Assembly (NCBI RefSeq): GCF_033958435.1
Contig: NC_134138.1
Location: 272,343,798 to 272,407,797, forward strand
DNA: 64,000 bases
Reading direction: 5' to 3'
Origin: Carettochelys insculpta
Taxonomy: Eukaryota > Chordata > Testudines > Carettochelyidae
Positions 12,548 to 24,500 of the stretch are shown piece after piece (the stretch's first letter is position 1; each line of letters starts with the position of its first letter). The translations under genes were made by a program, and so were the position numbers. The notes below the pieces were generated by a model. That model was not told where the DNA came from. It saw only the letters and a program-made list of their open reading frames with translations, and did no database searches.

Positions 12548-12955
12548 AGGGCTGTGTCTAGACTAGCCCTGAACTTTGAAGGGGGCGTGGTAAATAGGGT
12601 GTCGGGAGATTACTCCATCTTTGTCATCCTGATTATATAATTAACCTTTGCAAATCAATGTCTTTGAGCCCTCTGGGGAGACAGGTTTGTATTTCTCGAG
12701 AACAGACAACAACATACCTCTCATGAATTTTGGGGAGTAAAGGGACTTCGATGTAGCATGGGTACTTCAAAGTACCCGTGGCTGACCCGGGGCTACACAC
12801 AAGCTGGCACTTTGAAGTTTCACACTTCGAAGTTGCCGTGGGGGAGATTCTGACTAAGTGCTGCATATGCACCGCGGCACTTCAGTAGTCAGCTCCCAAC
12901 ACCCTAATTACCATGCCCCCTTCGAAGTTCAGGGCTAATCTAGATGCAGCCTTAG
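12548..12955. mobile_element. Palindromic MITE interrupted by a duplicated 101-bp segment
   Basis: The left end GGGCTGTGTCTAGACTAGCC and right end GGGCTAATCTAGATGCAGCC are inverted repeats, with GAACTTTGAAGGGGGCGTGG matched by CATGCCCCCTTCGAAGTTC. The copy of 11871-11971 sits inside the left arm at 12615-12715. Confidence 0.75.
12615..12715 (+). repeat. Duplicated copy of 11871-11971 inside a MITE
   Basis: It is about 94% identical to 11871-11971, in the same orientation, and has no obvious transposon ends of its own. Confidence 0.9.
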
Positions 12956-13059
12956 TGACCCATTACTAGATGGCATTTGACCTGGTGCAATATGATATTT
13001 TCACTCAAAATTAATTTTGTGTCAGTCATGATAACTATGTATAGAGAGATCTACCTATC

Positions 13060-13245
13060 TCATAGAATGGACCTTCAGAGGTCACTGAGTCTGGTCCTTT
13101 TCAGTCACAGCAGGACCTGTCACCATCCCTCACACATTTTATTGTTTTTTTTAATGATTTGCCCCAGATCCCTAAGTGGCCCCCTCAAGGACTGAGCTCA
13201 TCACTCTGGGTTTAGCTCAAACTGCTGAGCTAGCCCTTTTCCCTG
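13060..13245 (-). mobile_element. tRNA-derived SINE with CR1-like tail
   Basis: On the minus strand the head GGGCTAGCTCAGCAGTTTGA (A box) is followed by a B-box-like TGATGAGCTCAGTCC. The tail complement is CATAGAATGGACC, the CR1 3' end. It is a diverged member of the family at 53437. Confidence 0.75.
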
Positions 13246-13289
13246 GCTGACTGACAAGCAAGTCTCAAATTAGAATGGCAATAGGATTA

Positions 13290-13535
13290 GCATGTAGTAG
13301 GTATGTTTCCAGTGGTGAGCCCTGGGTTCTGCTATGTAATATTTTTATCAATGACCTGGGGAGAACAAAGCAAAACAAAAAAATCACAATTAATGAAGTT
13401 TGCAGATAATATCATGTTTGGAGGAGTGATAAACAACAAAGAGGACAGGTCACTGCGACAAAGTAAACTGCATTGCTTGGTAACCTAGGTGCAAGCAAAC
13501 ACTACGTGTTTTTCATGTGGCCAAATGTAAAAGTA
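13290..13535 (+). mobile_element. Old CR1/L3-like LINE fragment, RT region
   Basis: The + strand shows 'TATTTTTATCAATGACCTGG' (FINDL) and AAGTTTGCAGATAATATC (KFADN) in broken frames, which is the RT catalytic region. Confidence 0.75.
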
Positions 13536-13978
13536 TATTGTCATGTTGCCTGGAATGGAACACAACTGTGAGTGCCAGCCTCAGGGCAGATCACCAGGAA
13601 AACTGGCCGATGCCCCATTCGGCTGGTGTGTTCTATAATTAGGCCTCACAAAGCCAGTAGCAAATGTGAATTCCTGGATTAATGTACCAGTTTTACGATG
13701 GAGTCACAGACAGACGTCTTAGACTCTCCATTCTATCTTGTCACTCAGACTCTGATAACAGGTCACAAACCAAAAATCTCATCAGGTCACTTTCAGTCCC
13801 AGCAAGCTGGTGGCTTACCCCAGCTCAGCTAGTATTCTAGATCTTACACTAAAGACAACATTCTCCATTTTCCATCCAATGAAGTGATTTTTACCCATGA
13901 AGGCTCATAACCTAATAAAAACATTAATTGCAAAGGTGCCACAGGACTGCTTCTTACTCACTCAAATCAACCATTAAG
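13536..13978. other. No gene recognised
   Basis: Nothing supportable. Confidence 0.4.
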
Positions 13979-14272
13979 GCTATGTCCACACTAGCCCTAG
14001 AACTTCAAAAGGGGCATGATAATGAACCTAATCGAAAGATGCTAATGAGCAACAGGGGGATTTCAAAATGTGCGGGGTCCTTTTAAAAAGGACCCCTGTG
14101 TAGCCGCGCCAATCTGCGCGCGTTCGAAAGTGGCACTTTCAAGGTGCCACAGCCAGCAGCGTGCTGATGCTAATGAGGCACTGCATATTCAATTCAGTGC
14201 CTCACTAGTTTTTTCGATTGGGTCATTAGCATGGCCATTTTGAACTTTTGGCCAATTGTGGCCACAGCCACA
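13979..14272. mobile_element. Palindromic MITE of the TTCGAA-rich type
   Basis: The left end GGCTATGTCCACACTAGCCC and the right end TTGGCCAATTGTGGCCACAGCC are inverted. AATGAGGCACTGCATATTCA and the CACTTTC pieces are shared with the elements at 24428 and 52753. Confidence 0.75.
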
Positions 14273-14665
14273 GTGTGTAATTCCTAATGGTAGCAGTGAT
14301 GGAATAAGTTGTTAGCTGCCCTAAAGCCTTTGCAGGGTACCCACACTATCTCTAGGGCTCTCTGCTTTGCATCTGGCATAGTCCCTTGTAGGAATCCAAG
14401 CAGTCCCAAGATGAAGGATCTTCTCTTGAATCCACTCCAATAGGTACTTCACCAAAAACAAGCTGAAGGTATCAGTACTGACATGGGCTTTTCCTTAGAG
14501 GACAGAGAGAGAGAGATGAATGCATTTTGAGTCTTTGACCTCTGATTGTCACACACAGTGACCGCTGGCTCTGAGAGGAGCACTTTACAATTAAAGTTCT
14601 TCATATTTGCATTCCACAAGGCCTCTTTCTCCTGGGATGGGTTATTTGGTTACAGGGTGTATGCA
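14273..14665. other. No gene recognised
   Basis: Nothing supportable. Confidence 0.4.
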
Positions 14666-14667
14666 CA

Positions 14668-15142
14668 ATGGAAAGTTTGCACCTCTCCAATCCAGTACTC
14701 TTTCTTCTGAACGAGAGAGTACCTGGCTGGTAGGAGGGGTGGGAGTGTGATTCCTCACACCCCATGGCAGCGTGGGGGCCAGTCAGAGTCCTCTTTGCCT
14801 CATAACAGCGGGGCTGGGAGCTGGAGCCCCCTCCTGCCTCACGGGACCAGGGGACAGAGTCGGAGTCCCCTGGCTGCCCTGCCGCTGTGCAGGACTGACC
14901 AGAACCCCCTGTCAGCCCTGTGGAAGCTGGGGGGAGGAGTCTGAAGCCCTGTGGCAGTCCCGGGTACCCTGGGCTGGGGCTAGAGTCCCAGTGTAGGGGA
15001 GGCTGGAGGCTGGGGCTGCAGCAGCCTTGGGACCATAGGGCTGTCTGGAGACAGAAGCCCAGAATCCCTCCCCTGGTCCAGCAAATTCTCTTTCTCAGGA
15101 CCAGTCAGATCCCAACCAGGCCAGACAATGGAGGTGCAACCC
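14668..15142. mobile_element. Tigger-like element with GC-rich interior
   Basis: The left end GTTTGCACCTCTCCAATCCAG and the right end TGGAGGTGCAAC are inverted. The interior is GC-rich, unlike the other family A copies. Confidence 0.55.
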
Positions 15143-15299
15143 ATACATTATAACAGAATACAGGTAAATGAAAACAAGTCAAATAAAACCCCATTAGTTT
15201 TCATGAAGTTTAAACACTAACTGTACTTTAATCTATATTAATACTTAAATTAATTGACCTGGTTTTGGTGTGAGCTGCACCTGATCTGCCAGGGTCACA

Positions 15300-15900
15300 T
15301 GGCAAGGTCACATCTTAGGAACGAAGTGCTGACAGGAGCAGGGACTCTACCCTATGCGGGCAGCAACTCTAAAAAAAGACTTGCGGGTTATGATGGATAA
15401 TCTGCTGAATGTGATCTTGCTGTTGTGACCCAAAGGGCTAATCTGGAAGGAACCCTGAGTAGGAATGAGGTGGTGATATTATCTCTGTTGGTGCCAACAG
15501 TGTGATTCCTTCTGGAGTCCTGTGTCTAGTTCCTAATGTCCGAAAATCAAGAAGAAGATTGGTAAATTGAAGTGGGTGCAGCGAAGGGCCTCAAGAATGA
15601 TGTAAAGATTTGGACAACATGTCGTAGAGTGATGGACTCCAGCTGTTTCATCTCTGTAGCTTGTCAAAGGGAAGGCTAAGGGGTAACTTGATCAGGGTTT
15701 AGAAGTACTTACATGAGGAATAAAAAAGTTTTCAATGGGGTCTCCGATCTAGCAAACAAAGGTCTAACGCGATCCAGTAGCTGGAAGTTGATGGTAATTC
15801 AGAGTGGAAATAAGCCACACATTCTTAAAAATTGAGGTGAAGTAATGAGTGGAACAACATTCCCCATCACTCACTGTTCTAAAATGAACCTTCCAGTTTT
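15300..15900 (+). mobile_element. Old CR1/L3-like LINE fragment
   Basis: Phrases such as AAGTGGGTGCAGCGAAGGGC and GGGGTAACTTGATCAGGGTTT correspond to the C-terminal CR1 ORF2 (VQKRA..., GDMI...). It is strongly decayed. Confidence 0.6.
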
Positions 15901-16480
15901 TTGACCCTGAAAGTTAGGGACTTTACATGTAAAGAATTACATCGGCAGTCATCCAAAAGCATTTTCTTGACTGTCAGATGCTCCATGGAAAATGTTCAGA
16001 CTTCATTCTGTTTCTGACAGATATGCCCTGCATGGAACAGGAGTTGAGCTGTTTTATCTTATTTCCAGCAATGGATAAGAAGGAGCCTTTATTTCCTCTT
16101 TTCTTGGGTTTTTCATTGCTGCCCTTCATCCTAAATACAAACAAACCAGGTTTTGTTTTACCTGAATAAGAGGAAAAAGATTCTGGCCTAGATTCTTCTC
16201 TGCATACTGTCGGGTAGATGGATTGAAATGAATGGAGTTATGATGCATTACACAAGCTGAAGATCTGACCTTCCATCTGCTAAGCTCGGTAAAGAAGGTG
16301 AGCACAGGTAATTGGTTCAGGCATCCTAGTTCTGTAGCCAATTTTCTGCCTGCCCAATCCCCATCATAGGATAGAGCTACTTCTTAGATGCTCTATGTTA
16401 CAGTGGCTGGTTGTGTCTCTGGCTCTGGAACACTGGCTCAAGGACAACACAAGCATGTGTGTTATGGCTGCAGCATCAAC
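15901..16480. other. No gene recognised
   Basis: A short open frame at 15978-16169 has no family match I know and reads as chance. Confidence 0.4.
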
Positions 16481-16840
16481 AACTTAAGATCAGGAGAATA
16501 TGGAGTAGAATTAGGGAGGGATGTGATACCACTTAATACAGCATTAAGGAGACCACTGCTGGAAACCCATGTCTAGGTCTGATGTCAACACTTCAGAAAG
16601 GATGTTAACAAACTGGAAATGCATTCAGAAGAGAGCTAAAGAGCCAACTGACATCTGAACACGTGTCTTGCACTGATTGATTTCTGAATCTCAATCTATG
16701 TAGTTTATCTGACAGCAAGTTAAATAGGGGCTTGATCACAACCTACCAGGCCTACATTTTTTAGGTATACAGGCAATCTTGCATTCTGTGTAGCAAGGCG
16801 TGCACAGTTAGATATGGAGCCCCATAGTCATAAGTGAGTG
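16481..16840 (+). mobile_element. Old CR1/L3-like LINE fragment
   Basis: It resembles the block at 15300-15900 (GGAAATGCATTCAGAAGAGAGC, TTAAATAGGGGCTTGATCACA), more decayed. Confidence 0.45.
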
Positions 16841-16849
16841 ACTTAGGAG

Positions 16850-17000
16850 CTTTTTCTTATTGAAAACCCGTGGTATTTAGTCTCTTAAATGCCTTTGAGC
16901 ATCTGTTTGTTAAGAACCTATCTCCTATTAAAATCTATGGGAATTAAGCACCTAAATATCTGTAAAGATCTGGTCTAAAAATCACTTTTGAAATTAGGAC
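16850..17000. repeat. Unclassified dispersed repeat
   Basis: The style 'cctaaatacc/tttgaaaat' resembles 62905-63090 in reverse orientation. I cannot assign a family. Confidence 0.35.
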
Positions 17001-17284
17001 TTAGCCATTTAAATCTCTTATGCCTTTCAGAGCTGAGCAAAACAATGGCTAAATGCCTTTAAAAATCTAAATACCTGCACCGGGAGATTTCCGATTGTGT
17101 GTAATCTTTTCAGTCTAGCAGATGAACATAAAATAAGATCCTCTGAGTGGCTGGACATTGAAGGCTGAGCAATGCAGATTGGAAAGCCTGTTTTTAACAT
17201 TATAACACTTTCCCCGGAGATGCTAGATTCTTCATCACTAAAAGATATCTCCCTACAGCAGAAATATGTACTCAATTCAAAAAT

Positions 17285-17375
17285 CATGGAGTGAGGTTCT
17301 CTGGCTTATGCTATGCAGGAGGTTGGACTAGATGACTATAATGGTCCATTCTGGCCTTAATATTTATGAATTGAC
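17285..17375 (+). mobile_element. CR1/L3-like 3' tail
   Basis: The phrase GGAGGTTGGACTAGATGACTATAATGGTCC...TTCTGGCCTTAA is a known LINE tail type. Confidence 0.65.
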
Positions 17376-17499
17376 ACTGTCTACACAGGAAGTTGGGGAG
17401 GGTGAGTGTGGGCCACCTAGGCAGTATTTGACTGGCTTGTCTGGGTATTTTTATGGATTTGCCAGAAAAAATAATTTAATCTGTTAATTTTTTTTTTCC

Positions 17500-17880
17500 C
17501 GTATGTAAGATCAACAGACCCAGGTTGTCAGCAGGAGGGAAAGAACCTGCAATCTTAGGAGCTAACACCCTGTGCTGCTCCGTAAGAGCAAAAAGGCACC
17601 TGACTCTCAGCTATGGCTTTTCCTTGTGGATCCTGGGCAATGGGAGCTGCAGAAAAGATACTTGGAGCAGGAGGCAGCATGCAGAGCCTTGTGGCTGCCC
17701 TTATGTAATGGAGCCAGAGAGGGGTATGCTGCTGCTTCAGGGAGCTACCCTGTGTGGCACTAAAAGGACATTTAATGGCTCAAGCAGTGGTGCTGACTGG
17801 AGCCACCAGGGTCTCCTTTGGACTAGGTGTTCCAATCGAAAACCGGACACTTGGCAACCTAAACTGGGTGCCTAAGTATT
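17500..17880. repeat. Unclassified dispersed repeat
   Basis: The block ends AATCGAAAACCGGACACTTGGC and carries GCAGGAGGGAAAGAACCTGC near its start, which recurs at 2465-2490. I recall such blocks as common in turtle and crocodile DNA but cannot name the family. Confidence 0.4.
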
Positions 17881-18462
17881 TCTGAGAATCTGGTCTTTAG
17901 TGGTCTCTCATCCCCTGAACTCCCACTCCGGGGCCCACCCTAGCCAGTAACTCCTGCTTGCAGTGACTGGACCAAATCCTGAGAGTTTGCTGACGTCCTG
18001 GAGGTGTTTCTGATCTTCAGAACTTCTCAGGTTTTATCGCACAGACTTGTTAGCCTGGGGGAAAACCTACTGAAAGGCCTCAGGGTTTGTCCCCATTGTG
18101 TTCAGAGGTAGCTAAATTACAGCAGAATGCCATACCTGGAGGGCCAGACTCCTGAAGTCTGGAGTAAATTGATGCAGCTTGATTGACACAGCTTAATCAG
18201 CTTCAGTTTTTGTCTGCTTTGAATAGAGTCCCATTCACCCTGTTCCAATACTATAGTAATGCTGCCTGTTTAATAAGATTGCAGTCCGTACAAAACAATT
18301 CCAGATTGTCTAAGCCTATATGAAAGTGCTACTCTTTTTTGGAATAATGGGTCTTATGCTTATAGGTCTGAGAAGGCGGTAACTATAACGCACTAGAGCA
18401 AATGGGAAAGGAATTGGATTTGATTGCAAACTTCTGTCTTTGTTTCTCTTTCTCTTCTATAG
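17881..18462. other. Intron sequence before the first found receptor exon
   Basis: Only the polypyrimidine tract TTTGTTTCTCTTTCTCTTCTATAG (18440-18462) is notable; it is the acceptor of the 18463 exon. Confidence 0.6.
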
Positions 18463-18570
18463 GATGCCCTGGGATGTGGGATAATATTACATGCTGGAAG
18501 TCTGCGAGCGTGGGCGACACTGTCTTTGTGAGGTGTCCTGCTCTGTTCAGAATTATTAGCTCCGAAGATG
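18463..18570 (+). CDS. ADCYAP1R1: ADCYAP1R1 exon, N-terminal ectodomain (exon 4 by mammalian numbering)
   Basis: The 108-nt exon lies between TCTTCTATAG and GTAAGG. It enters and leaves in phase 1 (one base of the split codon on each side), so it is 36 codons and symmetric. It encodes the block [18 protein letters not shown] followed by [15 protein letters not shown]. Three of the ectodomain cysteines are here, equivalent to human C54, C63 and C77, plus the N-glycosylation sequon NIT. The segment forms part of the hormone-binding ectodomain. The preceding exon, which should carry the first two cysteines, was looked for and not seen. Confidence 0.94.
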
Positions 18571-21500
18571 GTAAGGTGCCTTTCTCCTCTCTTTATTTGT
18601 TCCATAGGGTTGCTAGATGCAGCAGCCCCTAGCTGCTTCTAGTCATGCTGGTCATACAGGCAGGCAATTGGTACTACAGGTTGAACCTCTCTAGTCCAGC
18701 AACCTCGGGACCTCACTGGTGCTGAACCAGAGAATTTGCTGGACCATAGGCAGTCAATATTGTCTAGCAGCATTACCAACACTTCCACTGCTTACTGGGC
18801 TTTTAGAAGACATTTATGTGTAAATTACAACTAAATAACCGCACAGAGAACTGAGAGTCAGGACTGGTGGCTGTAAACAAACTTTATGGGACTTGGTGAA
18901 TTTTGGCCACATCCATGGGAAGTGGTTGTCCAGCTAACTAAAATCATGCTGAATTACGGATGTTGCCAGATGAGAGAGTTCTGGATTAGAGAGGTTCAAC
19001 CTGCAGTAAAGGGTATCAAAGGCTCTGCAGTAGACTGAGGCTACATAAGACATTGTGTGTAAACAGTGCATCAGGCTTCCAATATTTGGAGTGTGTGGAA
19101 ATGTCTATGTGTACAAAAACTTCACATAATATACAAGATGAGAAGATTACTATACAAAGACCAATAACAAGATAGAAATTGGTGCCCTTAGATACCTATT
19201 GTTAATGGGAATTGTGATGGTTGTTTAAAAAAATAGAGCCAGGTCCAAAACTCAGGGTCAAAGTCTGATCAGCCTCAAGGTGGGAAGGGTGACACGATAA
19301 AAAGAACTTCCTCTCTTGTGTGACCCATGTAAAGCTCAGGAGAATTCTAGGCCCTTCACTCACCTGAAGGCAGAGGTTGTTCTATTTATGATCCCTATAA
19401 GGGATGGAAATGGGTAGTGCCATGTATCCTGTCACCCCAGGCATATGCCATTAAAGTGGTCTGGCTGGATCGTAGCCGAATGAAGGGTGCCAGTAGTAGT
19501 AAATATTCAGCCCAAGACACCCCGGAAATTAATAACTCTTGGTGTCCTCTCTAGGGCAGTACAGCTATACATTATCTTTAATGCAGGCTTATGCCTAGCC
19601 ATCTCAGTCAAGTCCTCAGTCCTTCCTCATGTAAAAACTCCCAAGGAAATCAATGGGAATTTTGACTGAGTAAAATCTTCAGGACATGAACAAGTTATAA
19701 TTAATTCTTAAACCACTTTGTCTGATTTGTGACATTAAGATAAAGGAAATGAGCTTCCCACATGAATTCATGAGAGAGACAGACTCTCAAATTTGTTTGA
19801 CAAGTTTTTTTTAACCATATTTATGCTTCTATTAAATAACCCAATTTTGTCCAATTCCTCCCAGCACCAGTCCCAGTCCAATGATTCATCAGTTCAATAG
19901 CAGCTTCCATGACAGGGTTACTAACAAAACTCAGCCCTGATCTCTAAGCTTTGCAGGCTTTTCAAGTACGTTCTGCTGTACTGAAGTCCACATTTCCACC
20001 TGCAAACACTATCCAGAAAAAGCTTTGTACGTTTGAGCAAATATGGAATTTATGCACAAATCCCCATTATGTTGTTCACCAGAATATAGAAGCAAGAATA
20101 TTTTACTTTTCTGAAAATGCTATATCGGGTTTTATATGACTCAATGCCATCAGGAAACCTTGGTTTTCATGCCCTATAATACTCAAGACCAGCTGCAGCA
20201 GTCTTTATATGCTGAGGTTTTGGTTCTGTAGTGACTTGGATGGGAATTCAGTAAATCACCAAAGGCAAGTGGTGACAACAAAACAACATACACGTGTTTT
20301 CTGGAGTTCATGGATAGCACAGGCATGACAATTATTGTCCTCTCCATGTGTTTCTGACCAGTGTGACACACAGAGACCCATCTGCATCAACCACACGCAC
20401 AGAGTCACTTACTCAATCTGATAGCCAACCTAGTTCAGGTCATCTCTGGAGAAGCAGATACATTCAACCAAAAATTTTGCTGCCCCAGTAAGTGCAGGTT
20501 CTCGTGCTCTGAAGGCAGAATGCTGTTATCATATGTGTTTGCACCAGATGGCGGCTCATGTATCATTTGCTTCTAATACAATTATAGCAGCTCACCTTGC
20601 AGCAGAGGGCTCATTGGATGATGTTCCGTCAGAAGCCCCTACTTTTGAGTGACTTAGAATTGCATTCTTTAAATATTTTTGAGCAGCAGCTTGGCAATGT
20701 AGACAATATTCTCTTTTTTTTCTTTATGCCAATGCAATGTCCATGGATGTTGTTGCTTTGTCAGTGCAGAGAGTGACATCTTGTTTACAGCACAGGCAAG
20801 GTTTCTCTCTACTAAACGTGACCCAACACCAAAACTATCAACTGATTCTTTTCTGCAGAACTGCTGCTTAGCCAGTCGGTCCCCAGCCTGGAGCATGGCT
20901 TGGGATTCGTCCATCCCAGATGTAGGTCTCTGCAATTCTCCTTGTTGAACATCATCAGATTTTTGGCCCAATCCTCCAATTTGTCTAGGTCATACCTGAC
21001 CCTATTCCTACCCTCCAGAGCATCTACCTTTCCCCTTTTCACTTACTTCTGGATGTGAATAATTTCCTGTTAAAATCACTGAGGATATTCCCATTAATAC
21101 CAATGTGAGATTCCATAAGAGAATCATGCTGCAGGTTCTATCCATGTCCACTGCATTACCATTACAGGCACCGGGTTTAGCTGTGGTAGCTAAATCTGTT
21201 GGGTTCAGGAAATCATCTGTGGTCTTCTTCATGTTGAAATAGATAATTCCTTTGACAAAACCAAAGATGTTAGAAAGAGAAGAAAGGGAAGGTGTGTGAG
21301 AGAGACAGAGCAGTCCCGTGTTATAGCTTTATCTTAAGACAAGCAGTGTATGGAAAAGGGCCCAGTAAGACCACTAGTTATTCAGATACTACTGTGACAT
21401 ATTTGTGGTGAATAAATAGCTCTTATTATTCTTTGTCTTGCCCAAACTGAAAGTTGTTCAGATTATTTCCAGCTACAGCATCTCTTACATTGGCTGCTTT

Positions 21501-24500
21501 AATATTGTACCACAGGCTGTACGTCTGTCTTGTCACAAGGGCATGGCAGCTGGCTCATGTATTCTACCACATGTGCAGTCATTCTCCTGCATGCAACCAA
21601 TGAAACTACTGAATATGAATTAGCTGTAAAGTAAAAGTGATGATGGGTTCAAGTACCTCTGTGGCTTGATCTACATTACAACAGAAAGCATCAGAGAGGT
21701 AGCCGCGTTAATCTGTATCTTCGAGAACAACAAGAAGTCCTGTGGCACCTTATAGACTAACAGACTGTAAGCCTATAAGGTGCCACAGGACTTCTTGTTG
21801 ATTACTGCAGAAAGTCAACCTAAGGTAAATGACTCCACCTATCTGAATAACATAGCTGGAGTCAACATAACTAAGACCAAGACACTGCGAAGTCTACACT
21901 ACCAGGTTGATAGAAGAAATTGTCCTGTCAAATTTTCTTAGCCTTCTCCTCCAGGGCAGAGGAACAGGGTGGCCAGAGAGTGACCTGTTGTCGATTTGGC
22001 AGGTCTGCACTAGACCCATTAAATCAACTGCTGGTGGATCAAGCTCAGAGCATTGATCTCCACCGTAGTGCAGACATAGCCTTAGATTACCCTGGTGTAG
22101 GACTTTTAGCACTGTATACTTCTTGATACTTCACAGTGTAATTCATGAAGTCAAAACGCCTGAAAATTTAGAATTGCACAGTTAAAATATCACAGTTCTC
22201 AGTGGTGATTGAACCTGGAGATATTCTGAACAAAATGGCTGTAGCTGTTTCTCTTGCATTCCACTGACTCAAGAGATATTCTAGGCTTCAGAGTAATATA
22301 GACAGTTGACAATCCTGAAATTCTATTATATGGATATTGACAGAAGCAGCAAAGATGGGTATGTACGGTGAGTAACTTAACAAGCAGTAAAATGCAGCTG
22401 AAGAAAATATACTTTTCTTCTAAGCCCGGAGAAGTGAGCTTTCTCTACTGCTAGTGTAAGTTAATATCAGCATTGTAACAGTCGTGCACTGCTGGAAAAT
22501 AATTGTGACTAACAAATCAGTTAGCTGGGGTCTCAGCTATCAGTTGACAATTCTCTCTTGGAGGATTTTTCAGATTCCTTTGAGACAAACAGACAAGGGA
22601 AGTAAACTCCACTACTGTCCAACCAGGAAAAAAAAAGTGACCCATTCTACTGGAGTTGAAATACACAGACTACTGACAGATACTCCGGCTTACCAAAACA
22701 AGCATCTGGTTAGGGACAGGGAACTAGATGGGTTATTTAGATATTCAAAAGATAGGTCACACAAGCCTTCGTACTGAACTTGATAGAAACACCTTGTCTG
22801 GCATTCAGAAGCGGAATCCAGGGTAAAGTTACCTGTTCAGCAGCACCAACAGCTGCCATGGGCCCCAGGGCAAGGTCGGAGGGGGGCCCAACTCCCTGCC
22901 CCCAGAAGTGGGGAAAAGGCGGAAGGGGCGGGGCTTAGAGCAGTCAGCTGTGACTCCCTCCGTGTTCTCTCACAGCCACATGTGGAGCGGCGATACAGTG
23001 CTCCACAGCACTTCAGAGGGGCCTGGAGCTCCAGCCACTTCCTCTTCTACCTCAGCAGCAGAGGCAGCAGCCAGAGCTCCGGGCCCCTTTGAAATGCCAG
23101 GCCACAACATTCCCCTATTTCCCGCCCCATCGCATCATCGGGCCTGAACGTGTTGCCTGTTACTGAAACTTTGAGGTGTCTTTCAAAGGTATCCCCAAGT
23201 AGAATGCCCTTCAGTAGTCCTGTCTAGAGCTGATCAGGTAGTGGAAAGGAAAAAAAAAACTTGTGATGGGCTGTACCAAGGCTTTTTGATGCCCCCTGTT
23301 GGTGGCCTCACTGTCCTATAACATCCTGCCCCTGGAAAAGATGCAGGGAAGATGGGTCCTCCAGGTGTGCCTAGAAAAGCTTCTGAGAAGCAGCCTATCA
23401 GAACTCAGCAAGCTCAGTTAAAAAGAGCTGTAGGGGTTGAGCAGCTCATCTGATGACTGGGACCAGAAGAGTGAAAATAGAAGGGCTGAAAAGCTGTGAA
23501 ACTTTCCAGGTGAGGAGGCCTTGGAGAGCCCTTGTTTAATCAGAGAGCAGACCAAGGACCCTGATGTATGGGTGAAAGAGGAAGGGGCTTTGTGGAAAGT
23601 GGAGCAGGGAATAGCAAGAGTGCTGAAGTTAATGGAAGAAGCACATAGCTGCTATTTTCATGGTCCCTGGAGTCGGGATCCAGAGTATGAGTAGGATAGA
23701 ATCTACCCTCTTCTCACTGGCAGGATGGCCTAAGCCCCAAGAAGGGGATAAAGCTTGTTTAGAGGCCCTAGTGAGGGATGGGACTTAAAGCTTCTCTTGG
23801 GAGAACGACCAGGCGGCCATGCTGTGCACCAGGCAGACATGGATGTGAAGCTAGCACAGAAGGGACAGAGAACTCAGCCCAGGGCACAGGGATTGGTCCC
23901 CTTGAACTTCTGTTCATCTGGAAGGGGCTTGTTTGATCACGCGTAGTGATTGTCAGCCAGAGGGCTGGCCACTGAAGAGGTTAACAGAGGGGAGGAGGAG
24001 AGATACAGAGAGAGAGAGAATGTACAGGTTTGCACCTGACCCACCAGAGGTGCTCATGAGAGGTGAGTGTTCCCAGTCACCCTCACATCATCTGAGAGAG
24101 GTGAGGAGACCTTTCTAAATTCCTGGCCATGTGAGGATATTAAAATATGGATTTGGTCACTACCATCTGTGAGAATCCAGAGCTCTGTGTAAACTCAAAC
24201 TTTTTGGCTCTTCCACCAAGTGATGTTGGTCCAATAAGAGAGATTATCTCATGCACCTCTTCTCTGAAATTCCTGGAGCATTTCTGATCAGGGTGCTCAT
24301 GGATGTTTCTTTGAGAGAAGCCAGGGTCCTCCATTCTTGCAGGAGGACATCAACAATTGTTATTAACAGGAAACAATTCTCTTTGGTAGTCTGCATTAAC
24401 TGAGTTGTCATAAGAAAGACACAAGGGCTGTGTCTACACAAGCCAAAAACTTCAAAAACTTCGAAGTTTACTAATGAAGCGCTGAAATACATATTCAGTG

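Noticed and set aside
15978..16169. An ORF that could be the missing N-terminal PAC1 exon
   Set aside because: It has CSDFILF but no match to the expected CIFKKEQAMC block, and no suitable acceptor/donor pair with phase-1 end.
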